Source of the DNA: BOG-1363 sp043775355 | GTDB taxonomy: Bacteria; Planctomycetota; UBA11346 | Reading direction: 5' to 3' | DNA length: 22,009 nt | Assembly (NCBI GenBank): GCA_043775355.1 | Contig: JAYVSL010000078.1 | Location: 1 to 22,009, forward strand | Program-made: the position numbers and the translations under genes | In this document: one piece after another, positions 20,101 to 22,009 of the stretch | Position numbering within the stretch: position 1 is the stretch's first letter | Layout of the letters: each line of letters opens with the position of its first letter | Notes under the pieces: model-generated | What the model was told of the DNA's origin: nothing | Database searches by the model: none | Seen by the model: only the letters and a program-made list of their open reading frames with translations

Positions 20101-22009
20101 GTGAAAAAGTTGGTCGATCGCAGCAAGCCGGCGGCGCAGGCTTATGAGACCTCGCAGTATTTCTATGAGGATGCGCGCTTCCCGCATTATCTGACCAAGA
20201 TCGTCGATCCCAATGGTCAGCCAGCGCTGCGCTGTGAATACGATGCCAATGGTCGTTTGGTTGCGACCGTCGATGCTGCGGGCCATCGCGTGACGGTGCA
20301 AAACGATATTGCGCAGCGGACCACCACGGTGATCGACCGCAACGGCAAGCCGACCGTGCTCGGCTTCGATGCGCAGGGTCGACCCGTGCGCACGACCGAC
20401 GCCTTGGGGAACACCACGTATCGTACGTATGACGGGCGTGGGGTATTACTGACCGAAACCGATGCACTCGGCCACATGACCACCTACACCAATGATGCGT
20501 TGGGTCATCGTCTGAGCGAAACGGATGCCCTGGGGAACATTGCTCGATGGACGTATGATGGCAAAGGCAACGTCTTGACGTCGACCGATAAAAACGGGCG
20601 CGTTACCACGAATGAATATAATGGGGCTGGTTCGTTGACGAAGATGACCGATGCGTTGGGCAAGGTTACCAGTTATGCGTACGGGGCCAATAATCAGCTC
20701 GCTAGCGAGACGGATGCGCTTGGTCGGGTGACTCAATACGGTTACGATGGCAGTAATAATCTGACCCAGATTACCGACGCCGCCGGCAACATCACGACGT
20801 TCGCCTATGACAGCGCGGGCAATCAGATTCGTCAGCAGAGCACGCGGACGCGGGCGGATGGAATCCGCGAGACCTTGGTGACGCAGACGGCTTACGACGC
20901 GCAAAAGCGCGTGGTGCAGGTGACCAATCCCGACGGAACGACCACCAGCACCAGATATTCGTTGCAGGGTAAGCCGAGCTACGTCATTGATGCGCTTGGG
21001 CGCGTCACCGGTTTCGAATACTCGGCGACGGGTCAGTTACTGACGGTGAATTATCCGGATGGCTCTCAAGAAAAGAGCACCTTCGATGGCGAAGGTCGGG
21101 TGCTGACGCGCGTTGATCGCGGCGGGCGTCTGACCACGTATGCATACGATGCAGTCGGACGTATGGTCACCGTGTTGCTGCCGGACGGCGCAAGTACCGC
21201 TACGGCGTATGACGCTGCTGGCCGGGTGACGACGACCACGGATGAACGCGGGAACCAGACGGGCTTCGCTTACGATGTGGTGAATCGTCGAACGGGGGTG
21301 ACCAATGCGTTGGGTCAGGCGACTACTTTTGCGTACGACAAGGTCGGCAACCAGACCATAGTGACGGATGCGTTGAGTCGCTCGACGCAGTTCACGTATG
21401 ACGCGGTGGATCGTCGCACGATGACCACCTATCCGAATAACAGCACGACCGTGACGGGTTACGACGCGGTGGGCCAACGTCTCACTGAGCAGGATCAAGC
21501 CGGTCAGGTGACGACGTTCGGTTACGATCTCCTCGGTCGTCTGACTTCGGTGACCGACGCGCTGGGCAAGGTGACCAATTATGGTTACGATGAGGTCGGG
21601 AATCAGACGGCGCAGGTCGATGCGGTGGGCCGGACGACGCGATACAGCTACGATCCGATGGGTCGCCGCTTGACGCGAACGTTGCCTGCTGGGCAGCAAG
21701 AATCGATGGCGTACGACGCGGTGGGCAATGTGCTGCGCGCGACGGATTTCCGCGGCTATGCCACGAATTTTACGTACGACGCGGGCAATCGTCGTCTGAC
21801 GAAGACCTTCGATGGGCGGTTGAGCCAAGCGGTGGTGACGTGGACCTACAGCGTGGACGGGCGGCGCACGTCGATGGTCGATGCTCGCGGCACCACGACA
21901 TATCATTACGACGGCCGTGGTCGCTTGCAGGATCAGGAAACGCCGCGCGGCACGGTGTTCTACGCTTACGATGCGCGTGGAAATCTGGCGCGGTTGTGGA
22001 CCGATCACA
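5191..22009 (+). CDS. Giant RHS/YD-repeat protein with Calx-beta, MBG and Ig-like stalk, 3' truncated
   Basis: The frame stays open for 5606 codons to the window edge. Domains by residue: signal peptide (hydrophobic core about 55-73), beta-rich N-terminal domain (74-170), two Calx-beta (176-397), one MBG/YDG (401-470), 25 MBG-like repeats (471-2367), spacer domain (2368-2490), 23 Ig-like repeats (2491-4595), pre-RHS domain (4596-4698), RHS N-terminal region (4699-5015) and YD repeats (5016 to the edge). RHS proteins form a beta-cage that often encloses a C-terminal toxin; that end is not in view. The start is uncertain. The ATG at 5191 gives an unusually long leader before the signal peptide. 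ATGs at 5254, 5260 (GGAAA six bases upstream), 5296 and 5311 are alternatives, and 5296 or 5311 gives the most normal signal peptide. It probably forms an operon with the upstream gene. A role in adhesion or contact-dependent toxicity is inferred. Confidence 0.93.
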   Translation, partial: MTTPTKSHFDVSALLQPASRKMIMTILSLAVRLPLMVKKFMKLKFHKTFGCQLFTSGFLMALLLGVCQMTAWAGDSQSLEFTRLKGKPTLMEKTLTVVPGTFELVATTGMGGVKDGIFGVSSADVFVNGVQIWSENDFKPPFTRLSKTVTLKASNVIGVKINGKPGSWISLGFGSAPVATIGFSTAISSKTEGQPASVTVALSAANTNVVSVGYTVSGTATNNADYTLSAGMVSIPAGQTSITIPVPTIQDAIYEGDETVVLTLANPQGATLGTIATHTVTIIDDDPVPTLTFTSAASATDEGNHVVSVALTLSNPSAFSSSFRFTVGGTAVAGTNFSVSPCVITIPALATTSSIPVTIKEEAIREGDTAVVLTLVDPKGLNLCKVPAHTLTIRDNDAVAVASVKICGLTATYDGQPHGVTVTTVPANLAVQVAYNQVAALPIAAGTYAVTATVLDPRYTGSATATLTIAKATPIITWQTPAAMTYGTALSLTQLNATASTVGSFTYAPTLGVVLPAGNQTLCANFVPTDAANYTSAAASVTLLVRKAVPVLTWAAPTPIIYGMALSPVQLSAMASTVGTLVYSPSLGAVLDAGQRTLSVSFAPTDSANFTCATATVVLEVKKAVPVLTWATPAAIAYGQALSSVQLSATSSIAGLFTYVPAAGTVLSAGDHALTVDFTPTCSANFTSARASVTLTVGKVAPVLTWPAPASIIYGQALGAQQLNASASVAGNFTYTPAAGTILSVGAHTLNAAFAPLDSAQYNLATISVSLEVLPATPVVTWPAPAAITYGTALSSMQLNATASTAGVFTYLPDSGAILAAGTHTLSLQFAPNDTVNFKVVSASVSLQVLKATPQLVWAQPAPISYGVALFAVQLNATALTSGTITYTPAAGSVLSAGNQTLSAAFIPADANNYTNATASVELMVRKVAPVITWPAPEAITYGTVLSATQLCATASVQGSFIYLPTSGTLLTAGSHALAVTFTPVDQNNYENVSATTSLAVQKATPIITWSAPAAITHGIGLSAVQLNATASTAGSFVYTPTAETILSTGNHVLSTVFTPTDVANFTTASATAPLQVLESATVVTWLPPAAITYGTALSSVQLNATASVPGTFTYAPAAGTVLNAGEQVLSVSFAPNDQSSITVTRTVPLTVLKATPTITWATPAPSIYGTPLSSVQLNATASVPGSLVYTPTAGTVLSVGNQILSVTLTPSDALNYTTASSTVVLLVKPATPVVTWATPAPVMYGTELSSTQLNASSSTAGIFTYTPAAGVILPVGRQLLSTTFVPLETSNYVSVTSTVELVVQPATATLTWANPAAIVYGMALSATQLNATASLQGTLIYSPELGAVLPAGVRTLTVNFTPTDTANVTGATASVLLEIQRATPVVTWQIPAAITYGTALSVTQLNATASTAGTFTYVSQAGTVLSAGAHTLEVTFAPADAANFTTVSASVPLDVRQATPAVTWATPTAITYGTALGDDQLNAIASTAGTWIYAPARGTILNAGSSVLSVQFRPTDVVNWTEATASVTLVVHPATPVVTWATPAAITYGTALSSIQLNAAASVTGTFTYTPAVGAILETGAHTLMVNFAPVESANFTTATASVDLRVNPAVPTIAWSTPAPITYGTALSATQLNATASTSGQFIYTPAAGTMLSAGNQTLTVSFTPVDTVNFITSTAQVVLAVQQATPIIAWTHPAAITYGTSLGSNQLNATSSTAGTFTYTPAADIILPAGLQTLSVNLVPSDSVNFTVVSASVPLTVMKATSLITWTAPADLVYGTALSDVQLNATASTTGSFTYSPSAGTVLPVGSHGLSVNFIPSDADNYTTAQAAVTVRVQASVATIQWAPPAAIIYGTALSDLQLNASALQPGTFAYLPVAGTVLNAGSQTLSVVFTPTDLNIPSATASVPLLVQQATPPINWPTPAPITYGAALSAVQLNASVPIAGNLVYTPALGAVLSAGPQTLTVAFTPIDTVNYTNASATTILQIQPAIPVLTWSDPAPITYGTDLSSVQLNATASTAGTFVYTPAAGTILSAGERTLSVVFTPLASANFTTATAVVHLQVRQAAPAVTWPVPAPITFGSALSASQLNATCPIAGTLTYTPAAGAVLSVGDQSLAVAFQPTDAMNYTAAQASVLLRVNPATPTLTWLAPAPIAYGTALSSIQLSALANVAGTFIYTPAAGAVLPIGSHPLSVTFTPTDTNYTSATAAVVQRVLPGAVSLTWNDPDPIVYGTPLSDRQLNAICDTPGSLVYEPAAGAILPAGINTLKVTWHPADQNAFQPLSVLVSLTVTKRAPVLTWTPPADAPYGTPLSATQLSAQATVPGIFHYELSLGTILNVGSNILRARFVPNDVVNYISDLPVETTWTITDLAAADPKVQPLVEGVQDNLDGTFTIFYGFQNTNTRTVGVPIGPTTNYVRPGADNQGQPVLFPLGRSGLWPDCAFSVVAPSSGATWYLTRNLLGGVGSGTPRASAGSSSSPRVPIDGGTLPPNQAPVARITVPTTGSILVSNGSPVTVTVDAYDLDGAVTMVQLRDGATLLDSKAPTGKAQTSFSISNLTPGSHLLTAVVTDDTGLSGTSLVCTITVRAAPVLAFARTGTNLLVEGGSVGLTATASDSDGTITKVEFSKNGTVDSTQTTAPFAWTVSGLVAPVVVFGAKATDNDLLTASQSLVQLVYIPPVVLMTYPVSSQMVQPQGGIITLVAAASDPDGTVANVQFSVDGTPVGQATSSPYRYQWTVPRGQSSATVIATATDATGLITSTAPVTFAINQGPAVTVTSPQSGAVLQIGAALTVQATASDSDGAVNSMLLLKDGTPVAQAVGGTLSAPLVTDTAGSFTLVVQAYDTQGGITSSAPIQVRINSVPVVQLTAPVSGAVFNPGGTTVLAATASDSDSAITKVEFYVDMVLLSSDNTAPYQVSWDIGSAGFHTIEARAYDADGAISKSSVNVTVNAAPALTWITPANNAIIAVDQNVPLLVTVTDSDGTITNVVLKDGTTTLATLTTAPYAFTMSALTAGHHVLSATATDNRGAATTKTVEFDADSLPVVALTAPATGTVLTAPAFLTLSATASDSDGSISSVAFYTGATLLGTATASPYQVTSTAIAAGTYALTAVATDNVGSKTTSSPVSVILNAPPNLVFTAPAAATVIGKDKVTTLIATATDSDGTISSVAFKNGTTVLGIDTSAPYSISTSFATEGAVILTAEATDNHGAITSVQLAITVARAPIVTLTAPTEPAAIAPATTQTLTATASDPGGSIVSVTFFDGATVISTVTSAPYQTTWSSTVLGPHQITAVATNILGAQSTTMPVVLTISNLPQVAIIQPGDGQVYDEPATAITLTAQAVDLDNGIARVQFLEGTTVLGTATTTPYQLTLATLAQGAHVLTAKAFDSVGGMTLSAPITLRVNGRPTITLTAPATGSVLTIGEAFTATVNAFDREGIAQVNLLAGTSIIAQATQAPWNLAPIVAGTSGTATLTAQVVDSDGLATLSAPVQVTYNRRPTCAIALATPDAPYDPATGMGLVATAADSDGTVAKVTFYDGTTVIGEDTSAPYILQWFGATPTPHVLKAVATDNVGAPSQSGTLTVTVNALPLVTLTVPINGAVFQAPANVTLTATASDSDGTIATVVFKRGTTVLGTATTSPATLVLSNLASGTYTVTATATDNSNGVQTSSPITFTVAGGPSVALTAPLANASVTAGTSVSLAATASVPGGSISQVKFYDGANLIGQHFTAPFVGSWIATESGTHTLTAQAISDVGLTATSLPITVTVNVPPTVVVSATFASPNVVLNATAADSDGSITQVRFLANGAALNIDTDSPFTYSWLNPVVGTYNVVAEATDNLGAVISSTPLVVVINSQASIPPTVALTAPIDDTRFLTGAAITLTATAAPGTSGGVPIGTVARVEFYDGATKIGEDLTSPYSFVWNGATSGRHGVAAVAFSDDGSSTVSTQVMITVNALPTVVLTAPGADSVVTVGASLTLTADATDSDGVITAVDFLDGTTVLGSATGIPYRLVLPSGLAAGSRSLSVRATDDLGGVTTSAAVSAISNQGPVVALTAPTAGVKPNNTDVVLTATASDADGTIASVQFLANDQPVNAPVTAAPFQTTFVKPPSGNYALTARATDNRGAVTVSTSVAIQVDAAPTVTITVPATGTRVVTGSSLAISALAGDVDGTVTSVTFLVDGATVSTSTTFPYTATWTATSGTHSLTAIATDDLGRTTTSAAVSVIGNASPTVAITAPAANTTVASGQTIILTATASDDGSIANVAFFDGSARLALLSTAPYTYSWTGASPRTHDLTAVATDNYGAITTSGAVALTVTDSNQPPVVALTKPTSATVVYAGDTVAFAATASDPDGVITAVEWTIDGTVVASTTMSPYVATGTMPVTTGTHVIVARATDDRGRRSLSPGLTVTAMPLSSKPVITLLSPLPGEVVKITDGIWFSATASVAGSTISKIDFFGNGQVVGSDSTTPYSASWSPLAVGPVTVSATATDATGGQASSSPINVTVVSGDLQVLITSPSANGIVPTNAPTTIVAQVINGIAVSRVEFFVDGVSVGSDTTAPYQFVWTPSAVADVVLTAKVFDYGQSKISARVTVLVRADNGIGPTVAFSKPSANYGILGTDGVIGSVTVGSPAATVASWTLTLAPIGSGDYREIARGTTGAVAAALDTSLLSNGAYLLTLTGTDSLGRSKVATRPFLVEDQYKPGQFSFTVQDLVTPVSGIPLAVNRTYNSLNRDRVGDFGYGWSASFTDIEVKHDEQRIDTVDTSFNPISVRNGAGGRDVTITLPDGNRTTFQFDLAPGANFHQQAYFRSAPGTTATLSVYPASAGDLIVLFPPAKPYWAGTYGWTDSPWEFYDFPGYLLTLEDGTKYFLKREDLGDHTAVIGSAYVHMHYYGNTYLNRIEQPDGNQILINPSGIRHQDPSGQPTRRVVYQRDSESRITAVFDSLSQDASGNPSGLATVQYAYSPGGDLISVKKLVDRSKPAAQAYETSQYFYEDARFPHYLTKIVDPNGQPALRCEYDANGRLVATVDAAGHRVTVQNDIAQRTTTVIDRNGKPTVLGFDAQGRPVRTTDALGNTTYRTYDGRGVLLTETDALGHMTTYTNDALGHRLSETDALGNIARWTYDGKGNVLTSTDKNGRVTTNEYNGAGSLTKMTDALGKVTSYAYGANNQLASETDALGRVTQYGYDGSNNLTQITDAAGNITTFAYDSAGNQIRQQSTRTRADGIRETLVTQTAYDAQKRVVQVTNPDGTTTSTRYSLQGKPSYVIDALGRVTGFEYSATGQLLTVNYPDGSQEKSTFDGEGRVLTRVDRGGRLTTYAYDAVGRMVTVLLPDGASTATAYDAAGRVTTTTDERGNQTGFAYDVVNRRTGVTNALGQATTFAYDKVGNQTIVTDALSRSTQFTYDAVDRRTMTTYPNNSTTVTGYDAVGQRLTEQDQAGQVTTFGYDLLGRLTSVTDALGKVTNYGYDEVGNQTAQVDAVGRTTRYSYDPMGRRLTRTLPAGQQESMAYDAVGNVLRATDFRGYATNFTYDAGNRRLTKTFDGRLSQAVVTWTYSVDGRRTSMVDARGTTTYHYDGRGRLQDQETPRGTVFYAYDARGNLARLWTDH
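5296..5409 (+). other. Sec-type signal peptide
   Basis: From the ATG at 5296 the peptide is MVKKFMKLKFHKTFG followed by a hydrophobic stretch (FLMALLLGV) and an A-W-A/G-D signal peptidase I-type site, with cleavage expected after base 5409. The basic n-region, hydrophobic core and AxA box are all present. This supports export and suggests that the 35 residues encoded by 5191-5295 may not be translated or may form an extended leader. Confidence 0.8.
5410..5712 (+). other. Beta-rich N-terminal domain of RHS protein
   Basis: About 100 residues follow the predicted cleavage site. The features are 'EFTRLKGKPTL', 'GTFELVATTG', 'VSSADVFVNGV', 'NDFKPPF' and 'NVIGVKINGKPGSWISL'. I recognise this style of segment from the N-termini of other large RHS and repeat-rich bacterial surface proteins, where it resembles a small jelly-roll. 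I cannot name a family with confidence. Confidence 0.5.
5716..6381 (+). repeat. Two Calx-beta domains
   Basis: Copy one (5716-6048) has 'TEGQPASVTVAL', 'YTVSGTATNNADYTL', 'GDETVVLTLANPQGATLG' and ends 'VTIIDDD'. Copy two (6049-6381) has 'ATDEGNHVVSVALTLS', 'FTVGGTAVAGTNFSV', 'EGDTAVVLTLVDPKG' and ends 'LTIRDND'. The acidic ends and the internal EGD motifs are the usual calcium-binding positions of the family. Calx-beta domains are common in large secreted bacterial adhesins and are often calcium-rigidified. Confidence 0.92.
6391..6600 (+). other. MBG/YDG domain
   Basis: The 70-residue segment carries the family hallmark 'LTATYDGQPHGVTVTT', then 'VQVAYNQ', 'AAGTYAVTATVLDPRYTGS' and ends 'ATATLTIAKA'. 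This is the classic YDG-type beta domain, here directly in front of the tandem array of MBG-like repeats. It is an extracellular stalk module. Confidence 0.88.
6601..12291 (+). repeat. 25 tandem 76-residue MBG-like repeats (228-bp period)
   Basis: Repeat starts, taken seven residues before the conserved Trp, are at 6601, 6829, 7057, 7285, 7513, 7741, 7969, 8197, 8425, 8650, 8878, 9106, 9334, 9562, 9790, 10018, 10246, 10474, 10702, 10927, 11155, 11383, 11611, 11836 and 12064. Spacing is 228 bp in 21 of 24 steps and 225 bp in the other three. The consensus core is KATPVITW, then PAAITYGTALS, QLNATAS, FTYTPAAGTVL, AGxxxLxVxFxPTD and NYTTATASV. The nucleotide sequences of the copies are clearly diverged, so the array is old rather than freshly amplified. 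These are all-beta stalk modules. The last two copies (11836 onward) have the most degenerate C-terminal halves. Confidence 0.96.
12292..12660 (+). other. Spacer domain between the two repeat arrays
   Basis: A non-repeated segment reads 'QPLVEGVQDNLDGTFTIFYGF', then 'NTNTRTVGVPIG', 'YVRPGADNQGQPVLF' and 'LGRSGLWPDCAFSV', with 'ATWYLTRN' before a Ser/Gly-rich linker (ASAGSSSSPR). I recognise the pattern (an N-DG-T-FGY-N-N core, an IPIG motif, a GQP-F motif and a terminal W-L) as a module often seen in bacterial adhesins, but I have no secure family name. It marks the switch from MBG-like to Ig-like repeats. Confidence 0.6.
12661..18975 (+). repeat. 23 tandem bacterial Ig-like repeats (about 91 residues each)
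   Basis: Approximate repeat starts are 12661, 12949, 13219, 13495, 13768, 14038, 14308, 14581, 14851, 15124, 15400, 15673, 15946, 16219, 16492, 16747, 17050, 17323, 17599, 17866, 18145, 18424 and 18706. The typical unit is 'PxVxLTAPxxGxV', then 'LTATASDSDGTIxxVxF', 'DGTTVLGTxTxAPY' and 'GxHxLTAxATDNxGAxTTS'. This is the Big_7-like family found in many bacterial surface proteins. Lengths vary from 85 (16492) to 101 residues (16747, which has an insert before 'VARVEFYDG'). Fourteen of the 23 copies carry a D-x-D-G acidic turn. Copies near the C-terminal end (18424, 18706) are the most diverged. Confidence 0.95.
18976..19284 (+). other. Pre-RHS beta domain
   Basis: The segment contains 'GSVTVGSPAATVASWTLTL', 'APIGSGDYREIARGTTG', 'LDTSLLSNGAYLLTLTGTD' and 'LGRSKVATRPFLVED'. 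The pattern (a G-x-V strand, L-x-x-AP, I-A-x-GT, then L-x-NG-x-Y-x-L-x-L-x-x-xD) is frequently found immediately upstream of the RHS shell in large RHS proteins. It probably couples the stalk to the cage. Confidence 0.6.
19285..20235 (+). other. RHS N-terminal region
   Basis: The region opens with the standard RHS entry motif: 'GQFSFTVQDL' then 'VSGIPLAVNRTYNS', 'GDFGYGWSASF'. Later elements include 'LPDGNRTTFQF', 'LEDGTKYFLKRED', 'YLNRIEQPDGNQILI' and 'YLTKIVDPNGQPALRCEYD'. These are degenerate RHS beta-strand pairs leading into the regular YD repeats. In the family this part forms the start of the cocoon-like shell. Confidence 0.88.
20236..22009 (+). repeat. YD (RHS) repeats, at least 25 copies, continuing past the window
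   Basis: About 27 copies of the YD motif follow at roughly 21-residue spacing, for example 'YDAVGRMVTV', 'YDAAGRVTTTTDERGNQT', 'YDLLGRLTSVTDALGKVT' and 'YDEVGNQTAQVDAVGRTT'. These repeats build the spiral beta-sheet wall of RHS cages. The DPxGxxG-type core-ending motif that marks the autoproteolytic C-terminal boundary is not reached. The last visible residues are 'YDARGNLARLWTDH'. The frame is uninterrupted. Confidence 0.96.

Noticed and set aside
21037..22008. Long open frame on the - strand opposite the YD repeats (323 codons)
   Set aside because: It is the mirror of the GC-biased, periodic YD-repeat coding sequence. Its peptide is a periodic Arg/His-rich pattern with no recognisable domain, and the + strand frame is unambiguous.

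Overview
The window holds two very large genes on the + strand and almost nothing else. Both are cut by the window edges. Gene 1 (2..5194) enters from the left already open. Gene 2 (5191..22009) runs off the right edge with no stop in 5606 codons. They overlap by four bases (ATGA), so only about 0 bp is non-coding and the - strand carries nothing convincing. I saw no RNA gene, mobile element, CRISPR array, promoter or terminator.

Gene 1 encodes an extracellular-type mosaic. In order it has a chitobiase/hexosaminidase C-terminal-like domain, seven RCC1 repeats (one full beta-propeller), a fibronectin type III domain, three PKD-type domains (the first with a roughly 150-residue insert), an alpha/alpha-toroid of the prenyltransferase/squalene-cyclase fold without a visible cyclase motif, three HYR domains and one bacterial Ig-like domain. 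Gene 2 encodes an RHS/YD-repeat protein on an exceptionally long stalk. It has a Sec-type signal peptide, a beta-rich N-terminal domain, two Calx-beta domains, one MBG/YDG domain, 25 tandem 76-residue MBG-like repeats, a spacer domain, 23 tandem Ig-like repeats of about 91 residues, a pre-RHS domain, the RHS N-terminal region, and at least 25 YD repeats. The RHS core end and any C-terminal toxin lie beyond the window.

The organism is probably a free-living Gram-negative bacterium with a large genome. Giant proteins mixing MBG-like repeats, Calx-beta, HYR, PKD, RCC1 and RHS modules are familiar from Verrucomicrobiota, Planctomycetota, Acidobacteriota and Myxococcota. This is a weak guess from domain style; there is no phylogenetic marker gene here. 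Base composition is moderately GC-rich but uneven: the 5' four kilobases of gene 1 are clearly more AT-rich than everything after about 4140.

The two genes look co-transcribed and translationally coupled. Gene 1 ends in the same Ig-like family that fills the second array of gene 2, so the two probably belong to one surface apparatus or arose by module exchange. The biological role (adhesion, contact-dependent competition, or envelope structure) cannot be decided from this window.
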